Shown here: positions 1-11,800 of the stretch, one piece after another
Layout: the number at the start of each line of letters is the position of its first letter
How positions within the stretch are numbered: the stretch's first letter is position 1
Source of the DNA: Lingula anatina
Lineage: Eukaryota > Brachiopoda > Lingulata > Lingulida > Lingulidae
DNA: 64,000 bases
Assembly: GCF_001039355.2 (NCBI RefSeq)
Contig: NW_019775413.1
Location: 875,219-939,218 of the forward strand
Reading direction: 5' to 3'
Notes under the pieces: generated by a model
What the model was told of the DNA's origin: nothing
What the model saw: the letters and a program-made list of their open reading frames with translations, nothing else
The model's database searches: none
Made by a program: the position numbers and the translations under genes

Positions 1-3000
1 CACTTAGATAACCTATACAAGATGGTCCACTACTGTGAGAATGTAGCAGAGTGTAGAAGGACGCTCCAGCTCAATTACTTTGGGGAGAACTTTGACAGAA
101 GTCAGTGCACTGCCATGCCAGGAGCTATGTGTGACAACTGTGCATCCAGGGTAAGAAAATTTGTGTCATTTTGTGAATTTTGATGACAAAATTGCCTGAA
201 TCAGAAATGAAATATCTTATTTCACTTTTTAGATATATTTTTGATATTGTTTGCTCTTCATGTGTTTTTTATTGAAAAATGATATTTTGGAAGTTTTACT
301 TAGTTTTTATTACCAAAACTAGATTATTTCAGAATTATATTTTACCTATAAACATAGTTTTTTTTTCCACTGTTGCTGTACACTTTTGACAGTTTTAAAC
401 TAACACTTGCATTGTGTGGCAGCCAATAAAAATTTTATTATTGAAATTCAACTGTGATGTGTCACCACAGGAGCTGTTTGTGAAGGAAGATGTCACAGAA
501 GATGCCAAGGCTATAGTTCAGGGTGTGAAAGAAGTTACTGGGAAAGGTGGAAGATTCAACAACTTTACACTGCTTCACTTTATTGAGATATTTAGAGGTG
601 TGTGGAAAAAATAAATGGCATCTAGTGTTCCTGTAATTTAAATTAAGGCTTGCTGAAATATTTCCCATAATTTTTTTTACAAATAATTAATTTGGTTTTT
701 ATTACAACCTCAAAAGGCAGCAAACTTAGGACTTGACTGAAGTATATTGTCTCTTTATCATGATATTATACAATCATTGACTGTGGACAAGATCAGTATG
801 TTGTTTGTACCTCAATCAATGTTATTTTTAAGTTTTGCAAAATATTACGAAAAGCACATAATTTAATACAAAATGTCAATCTCTTCCAAGATGGCATAAA
901 GAGTTGCAACATCACTGTCATCCAACATTGTTGTCATATGATTGATAATATGTCTGATTGTTTAAAAAAAATCACCAGTTATCTGTTAACTCATCCCTTA
1001 ATATAATATAATATTGGTGATTAGATCAGAGGTCAATATTGAATTCTATTTCGTATAAAAATATCGGTCAGTCTTAAATGAGATATGCTTGCGCATGCGT
1101 ACTCAGTTAGCTTGTGACATGCGGCTGGGTAGTCAGCCTGAAAATAGATGCGATCTATTTCTATCAGAATTATAATCTAAAACAAACGTAGTTTGTTTGC
1201 TTAAGTTGGAAACATTTTTGCAACGGAGTTGCAATCTTTTATGCGGCATATATATTGATCTGTAACGTAGTTACACATTGTAGGCTACGAATCATTTGTG
1301 TGCCAAACTTAATTTCAATATGGCGGCCGAAAGCACGTGTAGTGCTGTTTTACCGGGCCTTTCAAAACCCGCAATAGATACATGTAAGAATAGCGAGGAC
1401 GTTAAAGCAAAGAAAGTAAAAACTAGAACAGGAAAGGGGAAACTAGACGACAAAGCAAAATCTAGTCATAACAGTGATGAATATTTAACTATAATGAAAA
1501 ATATACAAGAAACTGTGCAGAGACAGGAAACGAANNNNNNNNNNNNNNNNNNNNNNNNNNNNNNNNNNNNNNNNNNNNNNNNNNNNNNNNNNNNNNNNNN
1601 NNNNNNNNNNNNNNNNNNNNNNNNNNNNNNNNNNNNNNNNNNNNNNNNNNNNNNNNNNNNNNNNNNNNNNNNNNNNNNNNNNNNNNNNNNNNNNNNNNNN
1701 NNNNNNNNNNNNNNNNNNNNNNNNNNNNNNNNNNNNNNNNNNNNNNNNNNNNNNNNNNNNNNNNNNNNNNNNNNNNNNNNNNNNNNNNNNNNNNNNNNNN
1801 NNNNNNNNNNNNNNNNNNNNNNNNNNNNNNNNNNNNNNNNNNNNNNNNNNNNNNNNNNNNNNNNNNNNNNNNNNNNNNNNNNNNNNNNNNNNNNNNNNNN
1901 NNNNNNNNNNNNNNNNNNNNNNNNNNNNNNNNNNNNNNNNNNNNNNNNNNNNNNNNNNNNNNNNNNNNNNNNNNNNNNNNNNNNNNNNNNNNNNNNNNNN
2001 NNNNNNNNNNNNNNNNNNNNNNNNNNNNNNNNNNNNNNNNNNNNNNNNNNNNNNNNNNNNNNNNNNNNNNNNNNNNNNNNNNNNNNNNNNNNNNNNNNNN
2101 NNNNNNNNNNNNNNNNNNNNNNNNNNNNNNNNNNNNNNNNNNNNNNNNNNNNNNNNNNNNNNNNNNNNNNNNNNNNNNNNNNNNNNNNNNNNNNNNNNNN
2201 NNNNNNNNNNNNNNNNNNNNNNNNNNNNNNNNNNNNNNNNNNNNNNNNNNNNNNNNNNNNNNNNNNNNNNNNNNNNNNNNNNNCTCTCATCTGCCTGGGG
2301 CTCTGCACATTTTCTGTATTTCTACATAAGCAGTTGTATTGTTTTTTATGTCTTTAAACATTATGTAATATTATTTTATGCACTGTCATCATTTTTCAAA
2401 TATTGAGACTTTCATAATGTGAATTTGAACTCTCATGGTCCTGAAACTGTAATCTTATTGAAGGGGTGGATTGAGACCATCTTCTGGGTCTTCCGGAAGA
2501 CAGTCAGGTTATTAAGTTTATATTGACTGGTATCTATTTTTTTCTGTTGGAACACCATCAAAATGGAGGATGGATCAACATAGATACTTTGTAATACTGT
2601 CAGAAAATATCTCTGGGTCCGCTCCTGTTATTGACCATGTTACCTGTTGTGCAAGATTAAAATTCAGTGTTGACTGACAGTGCTATTATAAGCATTATTT
2701 ATTATTGCATCAAAATTGACAAAATGACCTTTTTTGCATCTTTATTTTCTGTTTTTTGTCTGTACATTTGACAGCTTTGCTGCCTTGTTATTTCTAGCCA
2801 AGGCCCATAACATAGGCAGCTACACTTCTTTTGTGTCCAGCATGGCCCTACAGAAGATGGCGGAGCTGACCCCAGCCACTCCCCTAGAGATGCAAAGCGT
2901 GGAGGGATTCCCAGCACAGATCTACCAGAAATATAATGGAGAGAAGTTCCTGGCTGTGACTAGCAAGTACAGGCAGCAGAGAGACAGTAAGCAGACATTT

Positions 3001-4191
3001 ATAAATAATAATAAAGGTTTTGTTTCGGCACATTTCAACCAAAGTGTTACGGATATGTTTTTCATTGTAACTGGTCCTAATCAAAATCATTAAACATAGT
3101 TCTCTGTAAAAAGGAGATTAGAATTGCATTTGAGCCGCCATAGTAAAATGTACCACCCAAATATACTTGGAAGTCCTACATGATAATATTAACAAATTTG
3201 AAATTTGAGACATTTCATGAATTACTTGTTATTTCCCCCCTCTGGATTTGTATTCAGATTCACTTCTTATTGCAGGCTTGGTCATCACAGAATTTGAGGA
3301 GGAACCTGAAAGTTCCAGTACTGGCAGACAGGTTTGTAGACAGGACGTTTAATACTCCTATGCATTTTAAATAGTAATTTTTTTTTTCATGTGATGGGTA
3401 TGAAATTTTATATTGCATCTACAAAGAATATTGTAAGGTTTGAAATAAGAAATATTGACAAAATTTCATCTGATAAATGTAGGACGTTTTTTGCCTTTTT
3501 CAGGCAAGAGGCACTAAAAGAAAGGGTAAACGTAATTTCAATGCCAAGTCCAAGAGATTCAAAGCAGCAAATAAGTCAACAAAAACCAATACAGGGTAAG
3601 ATACACTTTCGTAAGCACAGTTGGCAAATGTACAAGAGTTTGAATTTCCTCCAGTCTTCAGATGGAATCATAAGCTTTTGACACAGTTTTAATATTTTTC
3701 ATTACATGTTCAATATACACAGTTGAAATCTTAGATAATAATGGATTTAATAACTAGTAAAAGGAATAAGAGAAGGATGGGTATTTAGACTATATTATTG
3801 TAACTTTCTTGAATTTCTAAAAGAAAGAGACTGGCTTTACAGCCTGATATACTCAATAAATGAGATTAGCTGGCTTCACAATTTATGCCTTGTCTCTGGA
3901 ATTGTCTCACCTTTATAGAGAGCATAAAACCCAAGCAGTTGCAAACATGTTGTGCGTACTGCAGAGTCAATCATCCACAATTACATGCACTACCATGACC
4001 AGGTTGAAATTTAATGTCAATGTTTTTTCTTCAGGGGTTCATTTAATCAGTTCTCCTATAATAAGAGTAAATCTGGAGGGGGAAACAGAGCAGGGCAGAA
4101 CAAGGCAAAGAAAGCTGGCACAGGAAGAAAACTTGGGATGATGCCTGACCCGACTCCAGGTCAGTGGAAAAGCACTGATAACTTTTATTGA
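1..4191 (+). CDS. BLM: Bloom-syndrome-type RecQ DNA helicase, 3' part only
   Basis: RecQ-family 3'-5' DNA helicase that dissolves recombination intermediates with topoisomerase III-alpha and RMI proteins in the nucleus. Only the C-terminal part is present. Exons seen: 1-150, 471-597, 2798-2986, 3276-3331, 3504-3595, 4035-4191 (TGA at 4189-4191). Exon 1 encodes the RecQ zinc-binding segment with the ligand pattern AEC...SQC...CDNC. Exon 2 (GRFNNFTLLHFIEIFRG) starts the RQC winged helix. The 2798-2986 exon is the HRDC domain (SYTSFVSSMALQKMAELT). The last exons form a basic, probably nuclear-localising tail (TKRKGKRN, KSKRFKAANKSTK) ending near KLGMMPDP, like vertebrate BLM. The remaining winged-helix exons are absent from readable sequence and probably lie in the gap at 1534-2283. 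A good cryptic donor lies at about 4159, so one further terminal exon cannot be excluded. Confidence 0.9.
1087..1533 (+). mobile_element. Putative transposable-element 5' end with start of an ORF, truncated by the gap
   Basis: Inside the BLM intron, an ATG at 1296 (or 1320, in the context caatATGGCGGCC) opens a frame of about 79 readable residues up to the gap. It is rich in Lys, Ser and Thr and has no recognised domain (MAAESTCSAVLPGLSKPA...). Upstream lie an NRF1-like palindrome (TGCGCATGCG, around 1090-1100) and four tight palindromes at 1142-1275. The local base composition is more CpG-rich than the flanking intron. A gag- or ORF1-like start of a retroelement fits best; a small nested host gene is the alternative. 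No LTR or terminal repeat could be delimited because the right side is missing. Confidence 0.45.
1142..1275 (+). repeat. Cluster of four short perfect hairpins with 3-nt loops
   Basis: Four palindromes lie in tandem: AAATAGAT-gcg-ATCTATTT (1142-1160), AAACAAAC-gta-GTTTGTTT (1180-1198), TTGCAAC-gga-GTTGCAA (1218-1234) and TGTAAC-gta-GTTACA (1261-1275). The stems differ in sequence but keep perfect pairing. The last three share the core AAC-G(T/G)A-GTT. They precede the ORF start at 1296 or 1320, so they would lie in its 5' UTR. Confidence 0.7.
1534..2283. other. Assembly gap (750 N)
   Basis: A run of 750 undetermined bases lies in the large BLM intron. It cuts a transposon-like ORF on its left and probably hides the BLM exons between the zinc-binding/RQC start and HRDC. 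The round size suggests an estimated gap length. A single further N lies at 15597 in EVC2. Confidence 0.95.
2461..2627 (+). mobile_element. hAT-like miniature transposon, copy 1
   Basis: A 167-bp element flanked by TTATTG on both sides (2455-2460 and 2628-2633) is a diverged, inverted copy of the element at 50591-50758. Shared blocks include TCTTCTGGGTCTTC, GGATGGATCAACA and TGTCAGAAAATATCTCTGG. Termini resemble AGGGGYGGATT...TCCGC(C/T)CCTG. A short target duplication with CAG-type ends is compatible with hAT-type elements having 5- to 6-bp duplications. No coding capacity. Confidence 0.75.
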
Positions 4192-5875
4192 CTTTTATGA
4201 CTTATAATTGTGACTCAGAACTTTTTTCACCATTATATCAAAACAAATGAAGAGCAGGGTCTGCGTTTGAAAACAATTTTCAGAAGTGAATAAACTTTTA
4301 GTTTTATAGTGGGCATGTAAAGAATATAAGGAAAAAGTTGTTACAAAAGTGTAGTTACAAAATGGTTGAGGATACTGAGGATCCGATGCAAAGGGTAATT
4401 TTATTTTTATTTTGCATATTTGAAAGGATTGCTACAAGTGGTAAGCAGATTCTTACTCACACCTATTATTTTAAAGATATCTGTCTGCTTTATTTGATTT
4501 TTATTTACCAAATTTTGTCACAATATTTCTGTCTGTTATTTATATTGTATGTTATGTTTTTAGTCACTTTATTTTCTCTTAGAATTTTAGTAATGAATAA
4601 AGAAAAATACTACAACTGCCACTGTTTATTTTACTTTATTTTACCCATTACATAAACCAATAAAAAAACCTGAATATCAGAGTATCAATGTATTGCTAAA
4701 TTATTTCAATGCTATAGAGATCAGTATCACAATTAGACATTGTGCTGTTAATTATTCGAAAAGGAATTAATCTACATCTGCCCCCCGTTTCAGAGTATTT
4801 ACTAGTCTATAAGATACTGTTTAAATATCTCTCGCATATGCTGGAGTAAAATTTACACAATAACTCTGAAATCCGGAACATCAATATCAGTTCATCATAA
4901 ATACATAAGTAAATTGAAATGGAGGAAATAAAAAAATATCACAGAAATGTAGTATTACCCATTGGTATACATGCTCACTTTCATGTACAGAATATCGTCA
5001 GTTTAATCTGACTCGCTGTTACGTATTATAGATGTATAACATCACGTATAATTACAAAATGTTAAAGGGAAAGATATAAAATTTATCTGAGTAGTTATGA
5101 TCTATAAAAAAAAAAAGCATTGAAAATTACACTACAAAAAAAAAAAAAATTATTTTTGTAAAAAAAATGTATCACTCCTTTCATGTATACTGAATACATG
5201 GCAAGATATAAAAAAATCTTTACTGACTGTAAAACCCTGGAATGTCTTCACAAAAAAGCCATTACCTGACATTTATTGTGTACACAATACATGGCAGGTC
5301 AATATGTACAACTAGCTACAAATTAAACATCAGTATGAAAATGGAATGTTATCTTAAAATCACTTATTGGATGGGTACTATGCACAATCTTATATCCAAA
5401 CAAAAAAAAATGTAGGCACAGACATGATGTAAATTTGTTTGAACTTGACCAAAGTAATAGTGTAAAATATATACAATAGCAACTGTAAAAATCCACAATA
5501 CTTTGTAAAAATATTTATAATCAAAATACCTTAATATATATAAGTACTAATATATTACACAAATGTAAAACTATACAATAATCATCTCTAATAATGGTGT
5601 ATAAATATGAGATAAATCTGCACATATGCATGCAGCTTAAATCATTCATATTACTTGGTATTGAATTAATTAAAACTTCTACACATTCTAAGTGTTATGC
5701 TCTCTACAGACATATTTTACATATCTGTAATAAGTAAACCAACTTCAACATCTTTCAATACCTTTCTCCACATGCCATCACAATAAAATAATAAATAAAA
5801 CGGTATTAACAATATTTGGTGAAAGTTCACTATATATCTACATCAAATGGAATGTTTCAGCATTGAAATTACTTG
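4192..5875. other. BLM / EVC2 convergent 3' region
   Basis: AT-rich sequence between the stop codons of two convergent genes, presumably both 3' UTRs. A plus-strand AATAAA lies at 4596-4601 (candidate for BLM) and a minus-strand AATAAA at 5272-5277 (candidate for EVC2). Plus-strand frames, such as 4338-4655, are low-complexity and hydrophobic and are not credible genes. Confidence 0.6.
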
Positions 5876-8800
5876 TCATCGTCTTTGTGCTGAGCCTTTC
5901 CTTCTACCTTTGGCTGACACTGGTGGCAAACCCCCCTCTTCATCTAATCCAGAGTTTCTTCTTGCACTGGCACTGGGCTCTCTTTTCTTGGCACTGGTAA
6001 AAATAAATAAATGAAACCAGTTACAATGAAAGCAAGACGGCTCATGACACTAGCATTCCTAGCTGCTGTTTGAAAGGTAATTTCACAAAGGTAATTTCAC
6101 ACATTTAGTGACAGAACTGCTGTTTTGTTAAAAACCAAAAACTATACTGTCATTTAAACCTAAATAACTGTTTCCTATAAATGCAGAGATTTTGAATCTA
6201 CAAATGAAGAGATGAAAACAGGTAACTTAAATTCACAAATTTAATATTAATCTGTACCAAAAAGTAATATGGCAAAAAAAAACATCCTTCATAAATTAAT
6301 CATTCAGTGATTTCATATCTGCTTTATTTAAAACATTTCAAACAAATTTTGTATCAGATGCTACAACACAAGTGAAATAGGAATAACAGCAAGTTAAAAC
6401 AAAGCAAAGCCAAACAACAAAATTTTACCTTTTCTTGGCTGACTTAGTTTTTCTGGAAGATTCTGGTGTGACATGCGCTAGTGTTGCCAAACGTGCTCGC
6501 TCTCCAAGTCCAGTTTTAGGCCTACAGACAGACATAGAGAAGTGGGGTGGGTTATAAGACTGGACGTAGTTTAAAGACACAAAAAAGGTATTGTGAGGCC
6601 CAGTTCAAGTATGGATCCACACAGAGCACCAGAACTCCACAATACATATAAAGAACCAGCCAACCAAACAGTTATGTTTACCTTAATTGATGGTTTAATC
6701 TAGTTTAATACTGCCCATCTTCTACCTGGAGTGCAGTAGTAGTAAATTAGCATTCTCGTGCCCTTTACAAATACTTGTAATAAATATATTATATATGCTT
6801 TTGGACTTATTTTCTTCTTCAAATTTCAATAAACATTGGTGATTTTGATTCTTCTTTATGTTGAGAATTCATTTTAATAGTTTATCTGTCAGGTCAATAA
6901 CTGAAAATAAACTCCTCATTAACGCATTTTATCAAAATAAGCTAAGCAATAGATTGAGAAAACTAAAAAAAACCACAAGTGTGACTTCAATAAAAATGTT
7001 GTCATTACATTTGTCTCCTGCATTGAAGGAGCAATTTTTGTTTCCTAAAATATTTTTTCACTCATATCCTAGTGTTCCGTATATTATCGTACCTTTCATT
7101 TTTCTTGGTGGCATCATCCCCTTGATACACCATCTGGAGAAGCTTATTCTTTTCCTCGGTGTCCTTCATTGGGAAGAGCCAGTTGATCATGTCAGCAACC
7201 TCCTTCTCATTGAATTGACCAACCTTCACAAGACCACTTATAAATTCAAGTTCCTGGAAGAAAATCCAAATGTGCATAATTTTGGGGTTGTTTAAATAAT
7301 GTAGGAAATTATTTTGTTTCTTTAAAGTCTGAAACATATGAACCAACAACAAAAACTTATAAAAACTCAAAAATTTGATATCTAGCATTCAACTCTGTGG
7401 TAATATACTACAAAAACCAAGCAATAAATTTCAAATATAAAAATATGAAATTTTAATTATATATCAATATCATCAAGTTGAAGAACATGTAGGAACTAAA
7501 TGCCTACCTTCTGTTGAACGGCCTGCATGTGCTTCATATTGAATTCTCTTTTCATGCTCTCAATCTTCTGGTTCATTTCTGTGACTGCGTCATTTCTGAA
7601 TTATAATATTAAATTTCAGAGATCATTATTTGTTCAAAAACAAGCATGAAAATTATGCATATCAAATTTTTATAGAAAAAGTCTACCATCTTTTTATAGC
7701 TATTCAAATTATGCTGGTATTCTAAAAACTCAAGACAAGAAACAAATAAACAGTTAATTGTGACTAAATATTTTGATAAAAGGCAATTACTTTAAAAAAA
7801 AATTACCAGATGTGGATAAATCTGTAATTCTTTTGTTCATAAATGGATTAAAATATGGCAAAAATATTCAAGAAAGATAAAGAGAAAAACTAGTAGTCCA
7901 ACTAGTGCACACCGAATACTAACTTCATAGCCTCTAGCTCGGCTGCCTGTTTTATCTTCAGCGACACGGCCTTGAACCTGGCTGCAGTTTTGTTGGAAGT
8001 AGTTTGGAGGAGAGATTTGAGTTGGTCCTCATGCTCCATCATCATAGTCTTCTCTCTCTGCATCATTTTTTCACTTAATTTCTCTTGGAGCAGCTGGAAG
8101 GATGAATAATAAAAATGAAATAAAAAAAAACAGACTCAAGAATTTGTTTATTTAGTAAAGGAACCCACGAACATCCATTTATCAATTTGAAATCAATATC
8201 TGTTAAACATATGAATATATATGTTTCCAAAACAATATTAGCTAAACAATTTATAAAGAAATGACACTGACAATATTTGTTGACTATCAATAAAATTTAC
8301 TGATCATTAATAAGACAAACACACTTCCATTACAATTTTAACCAAATACATCAATATAAACAAATTATGAAATAAACTGAAAAGCAACAAAATAAAAAAA
8401 AAAACAGTAATAGCATACAGATTAACTTTAAACAGACACTTCATATGTAAGTAACAGAATTCAGCCAAAAGACATTTCCTAGCCCTATGTTACAATTGCA
8501 TCTTCAAAACATACCCTCTGTTGCCTTTCCTTTTGTTGCTCTAGCTTTTTATTCAATTGTTCCTGCTGTTCCTGGTGTTTCTCCAGCACTCTCTGAGTGT
8601 CAGGGTCAGACATTACTCCCTGGGTGTTTAGCTCCTCCATTAAACTGGATTTTAAGTTGAAAATGGCCTTCTGTTGTTGATCAATTTTAGATAGCTGAAA
8701 ATAAAAAAACAAGATTCTTTTAAAATTCATTTATAAACATATTGAAAAGAAAATCTAGTTTTAATAATTTTCTATTGCTAACAAAGTTTTGTACAAAAAT

Positions 8801-11800
8801 TTTGTGTAATCTTATTGGAAAATTTTGTTGTCTGGTAAAAATGTACATTCATCTTATTTAGTTTGAAAGCTGAAAATAAGTGTCTGATTGAAAAAGAAGA
8901 TAGCCAGACCTGTTTCTGCATGTTCAAAGGTACCACTTCATAAAAAATCAGGCAATCACAAAATTACAGAAAGTGGGTAGGTTTTGAAAAAACATAACAA
9001 GGCCTGTTTTAAATTTAAATCTATACTTTTAACCTAATATAAAAATAGTATTATGAAGCAAGACAGGATTCCTTTGTAGAAATTTGCTGAGACACTTTAT
9101 TTTGTTCTCAGTTGCACTTAAATTTACCTCTTCTGCCTTCTTCAGCTGCATTTCTGCCACCATGGCCCCCAGCTGGTCCTCTTGAGCTTTTAGAGCAGCA
9201 GCACGCTCCTTGATCATATCTTCACGTATCTAGAACAAACACAAGTGATTTAATTTTCTGTGAGTCATACACATCTCTTTCCCAAGGCTTTAAGTCAAAA
9301 ATGGACAAAACATGGGGTGCCTTGCAACAGTTTGGCACATGTAACTTGCTGTTTTAAGGAAAATTGCACACAAAAAGCAGCTGTTCTTCAAGAGATATTC
9401 TCAGACACAATCTGAAACAGTCATGAATTGATTAATAAAAACAAGTTTTTAAACTTGCCTAAATAGAAAGTTATTGTTGTAACACAAAATTTTTCTATTG
9501 AATTGCAAAAGATATTGAAGAACAGACGTTATTGAGTACTGAGGAAGAGTTATCAGATTTCCCTGGCAAATGTAAACAAAAATTAGAATTTTTTTCATAT
9601 AACTGTTCATCATTAAGTTTCAACATGCATGTATCTACTGTGACTTGTTAGGATTTTATAGCAACTTAATTGGAAGCCAAATATCTTTACCTGCTCCATT
9701 TCTTCTTCCAGTTTTAATTTGTCTCCCTGAAGCACAGCCAGCTTCTGTTCAGCGTGTTTCCTCATCAGAGCAATAGCTGCTTGGTGTTGTTCCTCTTCCT
9801 CCTCATCAGCAGTCTTCAGTTTCTTTTCTACTCTCTATTAGAAACAAAAATTAATTATATAACATCTGTGAAGAATTCTTGAATATTTCTTGAAAATGTA
9901 CTGAAAACAAATGATATTAATTTTATAAAATGCAAATGAAACTCTTTAGCATAAAGATTCTGCATTTTAAAATGTTAAACTCTCTACCTTTGTTTCTTTT
10001 AACTGCTTCTTCTCAAGTGTTTCCATGTGCTTTGCTCTTTTCTCAGTCAACTTTTTCTCCAACATTCTCTTCTGGTGCAGTTTATTAAGAGTCAGTGAAT
10101 TTTCCAGCTTCACCATTTGTTTCTCATGTTCCTTCATAATCCTATCTCTCTCTTCATCAGATACTGCAACTTGGTTATCAAGCATTTTCCTGTAAAGCAA
10201 TGAACCTCTAACTTATATGTTTATGAAAAAGAAGTGACAAAGGCCTTCAAAACGTTTTTGTTGTTGTTTTCTGTCAAATAATCACACATATACAATCTAA
10301 ATGTTATCTCTCTCAAATCAAGAGAAAGTACAGTTGTAATGCTTATATCCTTAAATATATCTTTATTAAGCTTCTTGCCCTTCTGTGCTAACCATAAATT
10401 AAAAATATGATTTTAAGTAACAAAAAAAAAAAAAAAACAAAGAAAGGGTTGCCATAATTTTCAGCAAACTTGTAATATTAATATGAGAATGCACATATAA
10501 AGAATTTTTAACTGTTTTTTAACCTAGCTATTATCTTACTTTGTCAGATTCTTTTCATATTCTCTGATTTGTTCTTGCTCCAGCTTTTCTGCTTCTCTTC
10601 TTTGTTGCAACTCTTTTTTCTTTTCTTTTAACTTTCTCTGCAAAAAATTTGAATAGTAAAATATATACGTTAATGATCACAATATTACAATCAGACACTG
10701 AATACAATGAAATAAGACAACAAGCAAAAAAAAAAAAAAAAACATACAGAATTCTGTTATTAACATTTCTCAAAGATGCAAAATTACACAGATATACACT
10801 GTATAAGGTACTAAATGATATTACCTATTTTTTGTTCATTACATACCTGTAAGTTTTCTTGCTGCTTCTCTCTATCAGTCTGTTGTGCCAGCTCAAGCTT
10901 ATTCAATTGTAAATTGTGCTGTTTAAGTATCTGTTTGATTTGGTCATCCTCCATGAAGCCGTTATTCTTCAACTTATCCAAAAATGCTTGGCGGTTGGTT
11001 TCTAATTGTTCTTTTGTCTCATCTGTGACTTTTTCACGTAATGTCAGAAGTTCTCTTGTCTGTTCCAAGTCAATTTGATTTTCTAGTTCTGTCATCTCAG
11101 CCCTGTGTTTTGAAGTCATTATTGCTTGTTTTTCTATTACGGCTATAGGATCTAAAAATTGAAAAAAACAATCAATTTTTACCATATCATCTCCCAAACA
11201 CTGCTTCCATTCAAACATAAAATGGTTGGACAGACACGTTTCAGCAGTGAACCACAATTTGAGCTATATGCACTCCTTGATACAATAAATCTTTACCAAA
11301 TTGGAATATATTTATGTGTCTGTTACTGTATTACTGCACTAGAGTTCATGACTATTATAGGCATCTTCCATTCATTTTTTCAATATGTGGACACCTTACC
11401 AACATTGTCTTGTGCCTGTTCTTCTTTTTGTTTCTTTTGTAACTCATCCAATTCTTGTTGTTGGAATTTTGCCTGAATATAAATCATTTTCGTTTTGTAA
11501 TGGTAGAAATGATTGCATGTTCTCAGCAAAAATATTGATGCACATCAAATATTACTCAAATTCAGTTTTTTACCTTGGCAGTGATAAAAACAGCATTTAG
11601 ACTATATAAATCAAGTGACAACCAACATGAGATTTTAAAAATATGAAAAACTCTTGTAACAGATAAAATCTTTGATAAATCTCAGTCATTATTATACCTT
11701 CTCAGCCAACTTTTGTTTCTTAGCTTCTCTCAATCTCTTCTTTAACTCAGCTTCCTGTCTGGCACGTTCAGTGTCATATCTGTTCTTGGCTGCCAGCATC

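Noticed and set aside
1466-2308. Minus-strand 280-codon frame
   Set aside because: Created almost entirely by the N run.
1296-2357. 353-codon frame spanning the gap
   Set aside because: Most of it is N; only the first 79 codons are real sequence, so no full protein is claimed.
4338-4655. 105-codon hydrophobic frame after BLM
   Set aside because: AT-rich 3' UTR sequence; Leu/Phe/Ile bias follows base composition, no start context or homology.
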